A stretch of DNA of 64,000 bases, from NCBI GenBank assembly GCA_025175895.1, contig CM046003.1, positions 47,672,335-47,736,334 on the forward strand. Direction: 5' to 3'. Both the position numbers and the translations under genes were made by a program. This DNA comes from Wurfbainia villosa. Lineage: Eukaryota; Streptophyta; Magnoliopsida; Zingiberales; Zingiberaceae. Of the stretch, positions 23,956 through 35,523 are shown in pieces. The notes below the pieces were generated by a model. The model did not search any database. It saw nothing but the letters and a program-made list of their open reading frames with translations, and was not told the DNA's origin. The first letter of the stretch is position 1, and each line of letters begins with the position of its first letter.

Positions 23956-25209
23956 TGTATGATCGAGTAAACCGAGAGAGGGGGTGAATCTCGGTGTTTA
24001 ATATTTTTATTTATTTTTGAACCTTATTTTATATTGTCAAATAAGAATACACAGCAGAAATTAAATGCAGTTTAGACACAGGCAGTTTACTTGGTTCACA
24101 ACCCTAACTGGGTTGCTACTCCAGGCCCGTAGCTCTTCCAAGAGCTACCTCGATGGGCAATCACTATAATACCCTCCGATTCGAGAACTCTCGACTTCAG
24201 AGGGAGTTCGCTTTTACAAAGATGAGAGAAGGGTAACACACTACCCTCTCTTGAAGTTAAGTACATAAGCGAAATAAAAAGAAATTATAGACTACTTTAT
24301 ACTGACACAAATGAAGAATCGGATGCAGGCACGAGGTGTCGGAAAGGAGCCCTTTTGAAGATTCGAAGCTTTGTGGTCGTGAGAAAATTTTGACAGCACT
24401 TCAGTGTAGATTGGATGTTGTACTCGGATATGGTCGAGCACATATTTTATAAACCTTTTCCAATCGATTGGAATGCCTTCCAGTCGACTCCACATTAGCT
24501 CGTCGATATGGAATTCGTGGTCTTCCAATCGACTCCACGTCACTCGGCTCCGTATCGAAAAATTTGCCTCTTCAGTCAACTCAAACCCTTTAGCCGACTA
24601 AAACCCTTTCCATCTGCATCGCACGATCTCTGATCGATCACCAGCTGATCCTGCCAAATAGGTATCCAGTCGACTAATACATCTCCAGTCGATTGGACTT
24701 CAGTCGACTTCAATCCATCCAGTCAACTGATCCCTGAAAAACATAATTAGAACAAATGGATAATATGAAATGCGATAGTAGTAGTAATACTGCTCGATCT
24801 CGACTACTAAATCCCGTGCGAACCTTTTGTCGAATCGACGCCTAGCTTTGTCCCCCTATAGAGGACTCAACCTCACCTCTTCACTCAAGGCTTACCTGTT
24901 GGCTACTTGCCGGACTTACCACTCTTGACATCCAATCTGACCCACCAAGGCTTCTATCAGTTGTCTGGTCTGCCTGACCCAACTGGACTTTTTGCAGATC
25001 GTCCATTCTCCTGACCCAACTGATCTTCATACCAAATTTCCGGTCCTCCTGATCTGTCAAGATACGTGCCTAGTATCCGGTCAACACGACCTACTAGGAC
25101 TTTCTGTTAAGCCTGTACACTTGATAGTAATATTAGAACACAAGTGAATCCTAACATTTAACTGTGGTTCATACATCAAAACTAAGGAGTGATGCTCACT
25201 GCATCAACA
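23956..25209 (-). repeat. Element B 5' LTR
   Basis: 1254 bp, starts TGTATGATCGAG and ends GCATCAACA on the plus strand. Aligns with 1397-2667. Carries the palindrome array (24460-24730) and the degenerate GACCCAACTGG minisatellite (24900-25100). Followed by target duplication GAGGA (25210-25214). Confidence 0.95.
24461..24730 (-). repeat. Palindrome array in LTR B (right copy)
   Basis: AGTCGACT-type cores near 24462, 24482, 24527, 24574, 24592, 24668, 24687, 24702 and 24721, several of them mutated. Runs show 18-20 bp spacing, as in the left copy at 1909-2168. Confidence 0.85.
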
Positions 25210-25214
25210 GAGGA

Positions 25215-25359
25215 GATCTTTAGTGCATTTCCCTTCGTACGCAGTCTAGGATAGCATGGCCTTAGAGTAGCAACCTTTCATTTATGAACCAAGTAAAAAA
25301 CAAGAGTCTCATTTTCATTTATTGTCTTTTACTTTCCACTGCAATACTCATGTTTTATT
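25215..25359 (+). repeat. Element A 3' LTR, segment 2 of 3
   Basis: Continues the LTR of A after element B: GTCTAGGATAGCATGGCC...GTAGCAACC...GAACCAAGTAAAAA...CACTGCAATACTCATGTTTTAT, matching 43110-43245 of LTR G. Interrupted at TTATT (25355-25359) by element E. Confidence 0.9.
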
Positions 25360-26450
25360 TGTTGGATCGAAGCGGATCGCTAGAGGGGGGGGGGGGTGAA
25401 TAGCGATAAAAACCTTTTTTTTTCGTTCGTTAAAAAACCGAGTAGATAATTAATTTGCAGCGGAAAAGATAAGCAATATAAAGAGAAGACAAATATTTTA
25501 CTTGGTTCGTAGCCTTCGGCTACTACTCCAAGGCCCTAGTGGTCCTTGACCACGTACGGAGGGCAAAAGCACTAAAGGAACTCCTCCTCGTTAGAGGTAG
25601 GAGTTAATCGATACAAGAAGGAACAAAAACTTGAGGTAGAGGGACACTCCCCCTCTCCTCGTATACGATAAAAGCTCCGGAAAAGTAGATGAACAACTGA
25701 TAAAAACTAATACCGACGTACAAAAATAATAAAGAAAGTTAAACCTAGACGTCGGAAAGGAAGGACTTCATTGTCGGAGAGTTGTAGCTTTGCGGAGGCT
25801 TTTTGGAAGCTTAGAATTGTTGTGAAAACCCTAGGTTAGGACCTCCTTTTATAGCCTTTGAGCCCCTTTTCGAGAGGAACCCTAGCCAATCATATTTGAG
25901 CACCACTCCCCTTGAAATTTGGTGATAACCTTGACTCCTCGAGGCTTATCCTTTGACCAAGAATGATCGATGGCCATCACTACGATCCGGCAAAGATCAC
26001 CGAGTGCTAGTCGTAGTCACCCGACTGATGGACGACAGTCGAGTCCTTCAGGTTGGCAATCGACTGATGCTGGCTGCAAGGCAATGTTAGCTTAAAGAAA
26101 ACATTATTTCGACGGTCGTCGACCGTCCGATCTCGACCTAGACCACCTATGAGATATCTTGGGACGGATCTACGCTTAAGTCTTTCCCCGTAACGAGGAT
26201 ACGACCTTACTTACACTCGCACACACGAGCTTACCTCGATACTTATGTGTTGCTTTTGCTTCCGGCCTTCCACTCAATTCCTTCGGCTCCCTCCGAAGTC
26301 ACTTGAGTGTCGCCCGACTAGCCTTCAGCTCCAGCTATAACAATTTTCTGCACACTCGATTCAGCTCGTGAGATAACAACATGAGCTTAACTTTGAATCA
26401 TTTGCTATAATCAAAACTCAGGTTCGACTTAGGTGCCTACTGCACCAACA
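25360..26450 (-). repeat. Element E 3' LTR
   Basis: 1091 bp, plus-strand start TGTTGGATCGAAGCGG, end GCACCAACA. It contains a G run after CTAGA near its 3' (minus-strand) end and a minus-strand TATA box (CTATAAAAG, near 25846-25854). The palindrome region (about 25970-26080) differs from the other LTR by several indels, while the flanking parts align well. Confidence 0.95.
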
Positions 26451-27115
26451 ATCTCCCCCTTTTTGATTTATGGCAAACCCACATACAAAGTTAAGTGCAT
26501 TAAGAAAAGATTTGCATGAATGAGCAGGAGTCTTAAGAGCATGAATGAACAGGAGTATAAAAACTCTTTTTCAAGTGCTCCCCCTTGAGGAATCCTCCCC
26601 CTTGACCGAGGGTGAGTACTTGAGAAAGAGTTTCAACTCTCCCCCTTGACGTTTGCTACTAAAAAAGAATTAAGTAACCGAAATTACTTAATATTGGCCA
26701 TAGTATTTAAAATAAATAAGTTTAAGTTAAGAATTCTTTGGCCTTTGAATAAGTTTTAACTTTTGGTTTAAATATGAAGTAAGAGTTTAAGTTGTCAAAA
26801 AAAATTTGATCGCTTAACTTTGACCTTTTAACTTTGGCCTTTTTCTCCCCCTTTTGCCGTATATCGAAAAGAGTAAGGGGTGTGTGGAAAACAAAATAAG
26901 TGTTAAATTTAAAGTCCAAGCATGTTCCCCATTTTTTATTTTTAAAAAAATATACTGAAAATAAGCTCATCTATAAAATGTTCGACTCATATTTGGCTTG
27001 ATTGATATGAAAGATCAACCAGTCCTGGTCAGAGTCGGTTAGTGTGTATGATTATACTCGATGGTTCATGGCAATGCACTAGATCTACATCTGGAACCAG
27101 GAGTAAGGTCCTAAC
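26451..27115 (-). mobile_element. Element E 3' untranslated region, part 1
   Basis: The purine tract (minus strand CAAAAAGGGGGAGAT, 26451-26466) is followed by non-coding 3' sequence with further AAGGGGGAG-like tracts (complements near 26578, 26596 and 26640). It is interrupted at CTAAC (27111-27115) by element F and resumes at 35326. No gene seen. Confidence 0.85.
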
Positions 27116-28176
27116 TGTTGGATCGAAGCGGATTGCTAGAGGGGGGGGGGGTGAATAGCGATAAAAACTTTTCTTTTAAATCGTTCGATAGACAATTAAA
27201 CGCAGCGGAAATGTAAATAAAAACTAAATGAGACAAATAGTTTTTTTACTTGGTTCGTAGCCTTCGGCTACTACTCCAAGGCCCTAACGGTCCTAGACCG
27301 TGTACGGAGGGTAATTCACTAAAACACTCCTCCTCGTTGGAGGTAGGAGTTTTACGATTACAAAAGCCTTCGAAGCAAAAAGATAGAGAGACAAACCCTC
27401 TCTTCTATTAAAGTAAAATGCAACGAAAAGCCTCGATTAAAAAGAATTGCAATATTGAAAGCAATAACAAATTAAGATTTTACCAACAACTAAACAAAAG
27501 AAACTTTAAGCTAGGGTTGTTGGCAGCACTTCGTTGTTGTAGAGTCGTCGGAGAGTTGCAGCGTAATGGAGGCTTTTGAGCACTTAGAATTGAGGATGGA
27601 ACCCTAGGTTTGGCCCTCCTTTTATAGCCTTTAAGCCCCTCAACGAATGGGTCTTCAACCAATCACAAATGGGCACAAAACTCCTTGAAAAATGGTGATA
27701 AAGCTTGACTCCTCGAGGCTGATTTTTGACCACCGGTTGAACTGGCCGGTTGAACTGATGGCCAGGATTTTTGACTATAATAAAGAGTTAGCTCAAAATA
27801 TAAGTGGATTGGACGGCCACTTGCCGTCCGATCTCAACATAGACCTTCCATGGGAAGTCTAGGGTCGGATCGTCGCCTAAGATCATCCCTGTAAAGAGGA
27901 TACGACCTCACTTACGCTCGCACACACGAGCTTACCTCGATACTTACGTGTCGCTTTTGTTTCCGGCCTTCCACTCGATTCCTTCGGCTCCCTCCGAAGT
28001 AACTCGAGTGTCGCCCGACCACCGCGGCTTCCTCCTGGTGTCGCTAGCCTTCATCTCCAGCATTGAGACTTTTCTACACACTTGATTTAGCTCGTGAGAT
28101 AACAATATAAGCTTAACTTTATATCATTTTCTATAATCAAAACTTAGGTTCGACTTAGGTGCCCACTGCACCAACA
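27116..28176 (-). repeat. Element F 3' LTR
   Basis: 1061 bp, start TGTTGGATCGAAGCGG, end GCACCAACA. The 13-bp tandem CCGGTTGAACTGG/CCGGTTGAACTGA lies at 27733-27758, the minus-strand TATA box near 27619-27627. A purine tract complement follows. Confidence 0.95.
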
Positions 28177-29020
28177 ATCTCCCCCTTTTTGATTTATGGC
28201 AAACCCACATACAAAGTTAAGACAAAAATAAGTATGAGATTATGCATGAATAAGTAGGAGTATATAAAAATTCTTTTTCAAGTGCTCCCCCTTGAGGAAT
28301 CCTCCCCCTTGACCGAGGGTGAGCACTTGAGAAAGGGTTTTAACTGTCCCCCTTGATATGTGCTACTAAGAAAAAGAATTAAGTAACCGAAATTACTTAA
28401 TATTGGCCATAGTGTTTAAAATAAGTTTTAAGTTAAGAAACCAAATGATTTCTTAACCTTGGCCTTTTGTTAAAAGTTAAATAAGTTTTCAAAACTTAAA
28501 GTTAACTTTTGGTTTAATTATGAAGTAAGAGTTAAGTTATCAAAAAAAAAATTTTTAATCCCTTAACTTTTGTCCTTTTTCTCCTTTTTCTCCCCTTTTG
28601 CCGTATATCGAAAAGAGTAAGGGGTGTGTGGAAAACCAAAATAAATGTTAAATTTAAAGTCCAAGCATGTTCCACATTTTTATTTTTAAAAATAATATAC
28701 TGAAAATAAGTTCATCTATAAAATGTTCGACTCATATTTGGCTTGATTGATATGAAGGATCAACCAGTCCTGGTCAGAGTCAGTATGATTATACTCCGTG
28801 GTTCATAGCGATGCACTAGCTCTACATCTGGAACCAGGAGTAAGGTTCTAACATCTCACGCCCATCTACGTGGCTAAGTACACAAACACATTCGTCCTAT
28901 GTGTTGTGAGATGTATTGGCTCCTTAAATCTATAGGTGCATGATATCTAAGGTATGTCCTATGCTAGTTCCATGAAAAAAAAGTAAGAAATAGTAGTAAG
29001 AAAATATAATTTGTAAGTTC
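28177..29020 (-). mobile_element. Element F 3' untranslated region and polypurine tract
   Basis: The purine tract complement (28177-28192) is followed by the family's 3' untranslated region: AAGGGGGAG-like tracts near 28286, 28304 and 28350, AAGTTAAG-rich blocks, then a conserved block near 28780-28860. No gene seen. Confidence 0.85.
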
Positions 29021-32000
29021 CTATTCTATTATGCACATGCCTAATCTTCGTCTCAAGAGACTAAATTCGGCTTCGGGTAGTGGTTTAGTAAATATGTTTG
29101 CTAGGTTAGACTTCGAGTCAACATATTCGAGTTATATGGAGCCGTTGGCTACATGTTCTCGAATGAAATGGTGTTTTACCTCTATATGCTTTGTCCTTGA
29201 ATGGCATATAGGGTTCTTAGTTAGATTTATCGAACTTATGTTGTCTACAAAAATTTTAGTTTTGGTGAAGTCCAACCTAAAGTCTCAGAGAGTGTGCTTC
29301 ATCCAAAGATGCTGAGTTACACACTCACCCATCGCAACGTATTCGGCTTCGGTGGTAGATAAGGCAACACAATGTTGCTTCCTACTGCACCAACTCACTA
29401 GACTTGAGCCGAGTAGTTGACAACAACCACTCGTGCTCTTTCTATCGAGTTTACTACCGGTATAATCCAAATCGGAGTAGCCGATTAGTTCGAACTCCAC
29501 AGATCTAGGGTACCAAATACCAACGTTAAGTGTACCCTTAAGATATCTAAGGATACGCTTAACTAGGGTTAGGTGAGACTGCTTAGCACAGGTTTGAAAC
29601 CTGGCGCACATACTTACTGCGAATAGGATGTCGGGTCGACTTGCAGTTAAGTATAGGAGACTTCCTATCGCGCTCCTATAGTACTTTAAGTCAATGGACT
29701 TACTTTCTAGGTCTTCTCCTATGTTAACATTAATCGCCATTGGGGTGTTTATTATCTTAGCGTCTTGCATTCCAAATCTTTTAATTAACTCCTTAGTGTA
29801 TTTTTGTTGATATAGGTATATACCATCCTTAGTTTGTTTAATTTGTAGACCTAAAAAGAAACTTAACTCGCCTACCAAGTTCATTTCAAACTCACTTTCC
29901 ATGAGTGAAACGAACTCGTTTAGTAAGGCTGAGTTAGAGGTTCCAAAAATTATATCGTCTACGTAAATTTGAGCATGAATATATCTTTACCTAAGGTTTT
30001 TACGAAGAGAGTTGGGTCAACTAAGCCTTAGTTAAACCCTTTTGACTTAAGATGGATTGAAAGTCTCTCGTACCAAGCTCGAGGAGCTTGTTTAAGTCCA
30101 TAGAGAGCTTTCTTAAGTTTTAGAACATGGTCGGGTTTATCTAGATTTTCGAACCCGGGAGGTTGGCTAACATAAACTTCTTCTTTAATGTATCCATTTA
30201 AGAATGCCGACTTAACATCCATTTGAAACAACTTAACAAATGTGCATAAGCTAGCAACATTCGAATGGATTCGAGTCTAACCATCGGGCATAGGTTTCGT
30301 CGTAATCTAAGCCTTCGACTTGACTAAACCCTTTGGCGACTAACCTAGCCTTGTTTCTAACTACTTCACCTTTATCATCAAGCTTATTTCGAAACACCCA
30401 CCTTGTTCCAATTATCGTTTTGTCTTTAGGTGGTGGTACTAATTCCCACACTTCATTCCTAGTAAATTGAGCTAGCTCTTCTTGCATTGCAATAATCCAA
30501 TCGGGATCAAGAAGAGCTTGTTCAATTGATTTGGGTTCTATCTTTGAAATTAAGGAAATTTGACTAAGGTTCCTATAGGATGCTCTAGTTCGAACTCCTA
30601 GATTAGGATCTCCTATCACTTGATCGATAGGGTGGTTAGTCTGAATCCTAGATTGGGTTGGGTTTGTGTCACCTAATGCTTGATCAATGGGGTGACTTGG
30701 TTGAACATTAGTTTGGTTGGAGTCATCTATCACTTGATCAATAGAGTGACTTGGTTGACTTAGGTTAGGATTAACACTAGATCTGATCTCCGGATCAGAG
30801 TTAGGTCTAGTATGAATCGGCTCGCTAATTGGGGTTGCCGGGGGTTTTGTAGGTTCATGTCCTTCATCAAATACTACATCGATAGTCTCCTCAACTCTAA
30901 GGGTGTCGTGGTTATATACTCTATAAGCTCAACTTATAGTCGAGTATCCTAGAAAGATTCCGGTCGTGGTCTTGGATGTAAATTTCCCTAGGTAATCCTT
31001 AGTGTTTAGGATATGTACCTTACACCCAAATACCCTAAAGTACTTGATGTTAGGTATTTTATCGTGATAAATCTCGTATGAGGTCTTAAGGTGCCTCTTT
31101 ACCATAAGGATTCTATTTTGGACATAGCATGCCGTACTCACGGCTTCTGCCCAAAACCTATCGGGTAGGTCATATTCGTTCAACATTGTCCTAGCGGCTT
31201 CTTGTAGAGTTAGGTTTTTCCGCTCCACTAGGCCATTTTTTTGAGGGGTCCTAGGGCAAGAGAATTCATGGTGGTATCCGTTTAGGTTACAGAAGTCGGT
31301 GAACCTTTGATTTTCGAATTCACCACCATGATCGCTTCTAATTCTTTTAACCTTAAGGTTTTTTTGATTCTTGATTAATTTGAATAAATTGATTAATTGA
31401 TCTAGGGTATCATTTTTATGTTTGATGAACCTAACCCAGGTAAACCTGGAGTAGTCGTCAATTATGACTAAACAATATTGACTTTTATTGAGTGACTTGG
31501 CTCCATGTGAATCGAATAGATCCATATGCAGGAGCTCAAGTACACTTGAGGTTCGTTCTTGGTTAGTTAACTTTTGTTGTGTCCTAGGTTGTTTTCCTTG
31601 TTGACAAGCATTACAGATTTTATTAACCATATTGTTAAGGTTGGGTAAGCCTCTGACTAGGACACTCTGACTCATCTTGTGGATGAGTCTTGGGTGCGAG
31701 TGACCGAGTCGTCGGTGCCACAACCATGATTCCTCTTCCTGTGTCATAAGACATTTGGCTGAGGATTTGATTAAGTTAATTGTATAAATGTTATTTGTCC
31801 TAGTTCCTTTGAGTATTGTTTTAGCTGTTTCATTTGTTTTAATTACACATTCATTTTCTAAAAAAACGACCTTATAATTATTGTCACATAATTGGCTTAC
31901 GCTAAGCAGGTTATATTCAAAATTCTCTACAAGTAATATATTTTTAATAACAAAATTCGAGTTAAGCTCGATATCACCTGATCCGATGATTTTGAGCTTG

Positions 32001-32097
32001 CCGTTATTCCCAAAGGCTACCGATCCTTGTCATTTGAATCGAAGCTTCGCGAATTTGAGTTGATCCCCGGTCATGTGCTCGAGAACGCGCCTAACAT
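29021..32097 (-). pseudogene. pol: Element F pol (broken)
   Basis: SIRE-type Pol on the minus strand. The protease start is damaged: after WML the DSG active-site triplet is replaced by a 4-nt-shorter sequence, giving a frameshift near 32080. Integrase is readable at 30929-31747 (WLWHRRLGH, C-x2-C, SDHGGEFENQ, NGLVERKN). The reverse transcriptase is split into 30251-30733 (WELVPPP, GTRWVFRNK), 30028-30231 (MDVKSAFLNGYIKEE, YGLKQAPRAWYERL) and 29285-29902 (LQIKQTKDGIYLYQ through RNase H ALSTTEAEYVAMGE). The normal TGA after SLLR is CGA, so the frame would run to TAG at 29021-29023. Confidence 0.9.
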
Positions 32098-32264
32098 CCA
32101 TTGATCCTACACACAAGGTGGTTGGATTAGATGTTAGATTATTATATTTTTTAAAAAAAAAAATTGGTTGTAAGTTGTTAAACCTAGGTTATCTCACCGG
32201 AGTCTATATGATCAAGCATGTTATACTTATGTGTTCTTTGTGAGATGACTTCCAATTAAGTTGA

Positions 32265-32414
32265 TTAAGTGCATTTATGTTTAAGTAATGTTCGATTTGG
32301 ATTTGACCCTAGGCTTGTCAAGTTTACCTTTTCAAGATCATGGCTTCCAGGTCGTGGCGAGGCACAGGGGCCTTCTTTTATCGGATCATCGACCACTTCC
32401 TTAGACAAAGCCAT
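32265..32414 (-). other. Small open frame in the F gag-pol spacer
   Basis: 49 codons from ATG (complement 32412-32414), starting MALSKEVVDDPIKEG. Copies with the same start occur at the same place in E (38777-38903) and K (54815-54910). The differences are mostly amino-acid-changing, so the data do not show protein-level selection. It may be a remnant of a once continuous gag-pol frame or conserved RNA sequence. Confidence 0.35.
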
Positions 32415-32467
32415 TTTCAAGAAAATGATGACTTGACTCACCTAAAATTATTTTCTCGTCTAACTAG

Positions 32468-32585
32468 TTATTTTTGAAAAGAGGCTCCCCGAGGCTCAAT
32501 CTTTTCGAAGGATTTTAGTTGATTATTTGAAAAGAGGCTCCCCGAGGCTCAATCTTTTCGAAGGATTTTAGTTGGTTATTTACGT
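32468..32585 (-). repeat. Tandem repeat in F gag-pol spacer (2 units)
   Basis: Two direct units of about 55 bp, each containing GAAAAGAGGCTCCCCG, AGGCTCAATCTTTTCGAAG and a TTTTAGTTG(G/A)TTAT tail. Each unit can fold on GAAAAG against CTTTTC. Element E has three units at the same place. Confidence 0.9.
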
Positions 32586-32633
32586 GTTCTAAGTGAGTTC
32601 ACGAAAGAAAAAAAAAATCTAAGCATGCAATTT

Positions 32634-34040
32634 CTAAGTTAAAACACAAACATGTTTTGTACTGGCTCCCCCTAGACCGTTGAATCGGTTCGGTCTATCC
32701 ACATAGTGGATTTGGTCCTTGGGAACCCAGTACGAGTTGGATCCTAGAGTTGAAATCAAAGTGGTCTTAGGGACCCATGCTTGGACACATTTTTTATGTC
32801 TACTTACGATTGACATATACGACTTATTGGTCGTGTTTGAGCTAAACCCTAGTCCGGCCTTGTTGTACACGGCCCTTTGCGATCCAAGTAGGAGGTCAAG
32901 TCCTTTGGATCTCAAAGTAAACCTTTCCAACGTATTCCTAAGATCTTCGACTTGACTTTTCAAGAGTGAGTTCTCATCTTCGAGTTTTTCAACCCGAGTT
33001 GAGTCCTTCTCTTGAACTCGACTAGTCGAAGAGGTTAGGGAGACCTCGTGTTTGAGGAGTTTAACTTCCTCAACCAGGGTCTCGACCTTGGACTTGGACT
33101 TAGCTAACTTCCTAGACAAAAATCTAACCGTATTATGTAAAGTATTAAATAAGGTTCGACTCACCTTAAGGGTATCTTTTGAACCAGATGCATATCCGTG
33201 GCTTGACTTGAAGGTAGCTTCGTAGTCCGAGTCATCCTCAGGTTCTGACTCAAGTTCAGGCTCGGTCTCCGTGTCCGACTCAATTGATTTCGCCATGAAG
33301 ACATGGTCTTTGTCTTCTTCGGATTCGTCTTCCTCCTCGGTTGGTGGTGGCTTGCTTGCGATTTTCTCCTTCTTTGAACCTGCAAACAAGGCTATACCCC
33401 TCTCGGGCTCCGAGTTAGACTGCTCATGAAGTTCAAAATCCGAAAAGAGTTCATCTAACCTAATTTTAGAAAGGTCCTTGGAGACCTTATAGGCATCGAC
33501 CATGGATGCCCATAAGGTAGTCCTCGGAAAAGAGTTTAGGACATACCTTATATGGTCGCGGTTTTCGACCTTTTGCCCGATTGCGTGTAGGTTGTTGACG
33601 ATGTCCTAGACTCGGGCGTGAAGTTGTGTCGCGGACTCGTGTTCCTGCATTTTTAGGTTATATAGTTTATTGAAAAGAAGATCACGCTTACATACCTTGG
33701 CTTCGTCGGTCCCTTCGTGTAGCTCCACTAGTTTTGTCCAAAGATCTTTTGCGCTTATGAAGGGGCCGACGCGATTTAGCTCCTCCTTGGATAGGACGCA
33801 TTGAAGGATTTACGTTGCCTTAGTGTCGGCTTCGACTTGTTTTTTTGTTGCAATGGTACATTGGTCATAATCCAAGGAGTCACCCACTTCATTAGTCGGA
33901 AGTGTGAAACCCGTTTGGATTATGATCCACATCTCGATTTGGGTTTTAAGAAAGCATTCCATCCGACCCTTCCAATAACGGAAGTCATCTCCGTTGTAAA
34001 ACGGAGGTCGGACGGTGTTAAACCCTTCGAGATGGGCCAT
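32634..34040 (-). pseudogene. gag: Element F gag (broken, zinc knuckle deleted)
   Basis: SIRE-type Gag from ATG complement 34038-34040 (MAHLEGFNTVRPPFYNGDDF). CAA-to-TAA and CAA-to-TAG type stops occur near 33808 and 33607; the rest of the frame is continuous. From MVDAYKVSKDLSKIRLDELF (33503) the protein aligns with E up to DESEE, then jumps to DKDHVF. Seventy-eight residues present in E, including the CCHC knuckle, are missing without loss of frame. The breakpoints in E are two copies of TCTTCTTCGGA (39917-39927 and 40151-40161). The C-terminal coiled-coil-like region is retained. Such a Gag would lack the usual nucleic-acid-binding motif. Confidence 0.9.
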
Positions 34041-34106
34041 TAAAACAAAAAACACAAGGAGACGAAGGAAAAAAAAACTAGCAACGACAAAAACACACAA
34101 AAAGTA

Positions 34107-34124
34107 CCAAGACTCGTGTCTTGG
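34107..34124 (-). promoter_or_regulatory. Leader hairpin of element F
   Basis: Perfect 7-bp stem CCAAGAC/GTCTTGG with a 4-nt loop, 67 nt upstream of the gag ATG and downstream of the primer site. The same stem with different loops occurs in E, H and K. Candidate dimerisation or packaging signal (inference). Confidence 0.6.
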
Positions 34125-34240
34125 ATTAGTAGTGCGGGAGTAAATTTAACAAAGCGAAATAAATCTGAAATAAATAGAAATAAAAGAAAAATAAATCTGT
34201 AAAAAGGCTAGATTGGTGGTTTCACCAAATCTTAGCAACC

Positions 34241-34256
34241 CCCGGCTCTGATACCA
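34241..34256 (-). other. Primer-binding site of element F
   Basis: Minus strand TGGTATCAGAGCCGGG, two bases from the LTR end: a full initiator-Met-type site. Confidence 0.9.
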
Positions 34257-34258
34257 AT

Positions 34259-35320
34259 TGTTGGATCGAAGCGGATCGCTAGAGGGGGGGGGGGGTGAAT
34301 AGCGATAAAAACTTTTCTTTTAAATCATTCGATAGACAATTAAACGCAGCGGAAATGTAAATAAAAACTAAATGAGACAAATAGTTTTTTTACTTGGTTC
34401 GTAGCCTTCGGCTACTACTCCAAGACCCTAACGGTCCTAGACCGTGTAAGGAGGGCAATTCACTAAAACACTCCTCCTCGTTGGAGGTTGGAGTTTTACG
34501 ATTACAAAAGCCTTCGAAGCAAAAAGATAGAGAGACAAACCCTCTCTTCTATTAAAGTAAAATGCAACGAAAAGCCTCGATTAAAAAGAATTGCAATATT
34601 GAAAGCAATAACAAATTAAGATTATACCAACAATTAAATAAAAGAAACTTTAAGCTAGGGTTGTTGGCAGCACTTCGTTGTTGTAGAGTCGTCGGAGAGT
34701 TACAGCGTAACGGAGGCTTTTGAGCACTTAGAATTGAGGATGGAACCCTAGGTTTGGCCCTCCTTTTATAGCATTTAAGCCCCTCAACGAATGGGTCTTC
34801 AACCAATCACAAATGGGCACAAAACTCCTTGAAAAATGGTGATAAAGCTTGACTCCTTGAGGCTGATTTTTGACCACCGGTTGAACTGGCCGATTGAACT
34901 GATGGCCAGAATTTTTGACTACAATAAAGAGTTAGCTCAAAATATAAGTGGATTCGACGGCCACTTACCGTCCGATCTCAACATAGACCTTCCATGGGAA
35001 GTCTTGGGTCGGATCGTCGCCTAAGATCATCCCTGTAAAGAGGATACGACCTCACTTACGCTCGTACACACGAGCTTACCTCGATACTTACGTGTCGCTT
35101 TTGCTTCCGGCCTTCCACTCGATTCCTTCGGCTCCCTCCGAAGTAACTCGAGTGTCGCCCGACCACCGCGGCTTCCTCCGGGTGTCGCTAGCCTTCAGCT
35201 CCAGCATTGAGACTTTTCTGCACACTTGATTTAGCTCGTGAGATAACAATATAAGCTTAACTTTATATCGTTTGCTATAATCAAAACTTAGGTTCGACTT
35301 AGGTGCCCACTGCACCAACA
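34259..35320 (-). repeat. Element F 5' LTR
   Basis: 1062 bp, close match to 27116-28176. TATA box complement near 34763-34770, palindrome pair near 34877-34902. Followed by target duplication CTAAC (35321-35325). Confidence 0.95.
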
Positions 35321-35325
35321 CTAAC

Positions 35326-35523
35326 ATCTCATGCCCATCTACGTGGCTAAGTACACAAACACATTAGTCCTATGTGTTGTGAGATGTATTGGCTCCTTAA
35401 ATCTATAGGTGCATGATATCTAAGGTATGTCCTATGCTAGTTCCATAAAAATGAAAATTTAAGAAATAGTAGTAAGAAAATATAATTTGCAAGTTCCTAT
35501 TCTACTACGCACATGCCCAATTT
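35326..35523 (-). mobile_element. Element E 3' untranslated region, part 2
   Basis: Resumes E after F (ATCTCATGCCCATCTACGTGG...) and leads into the end of pol at 35524. Same sequence as F at 28853-29020 and K at 58186-58390. Non-coding. Confidence 0.9.

Larger units (their letters stand above)
1397..25209 (-). mobile_element. Element B: deleted SIRE-like copia element, split by element C
   Basis: Minus-strand LTR element flanked by the 5-bp target duplication GAGGA (1392-1396 and 25210-25214) in the LTR of A. Its LTRs are 1397-2667 (3' LTR, lacking about 21 terminal bases) and 23956-25209 (5' LTR). The primer site lies at 23938-23953. The leader is an AT-rich tandem array, gag is partial, and all of pol is gone: gag is fused directly to the 3' LTR. 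C (3679-22959) interrupts gag with its own duplication AAAAT. B's own sequence is only about 4.5 kb. Confidence 0.9.
27116..35320 (-). mobile_element. Element F: SIRE-like copia element nested in E
   Basis: 8.2-kb minus-strand element with perfect target duplication CTAAC (27111-27115 and 35321-35325) in the 3' untranslated region of E. LTRs are 27116-28176 and 34259-35320. Same family as E, in the same order, but more decayed: gag lacks its zinc knuckle, the protease active site is lost, and pol has many stops. The LTRs differ at only about six positions in their first 260 bp, so the insertion is fairly recent although the coding part is poor. Confidence 0.95.
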
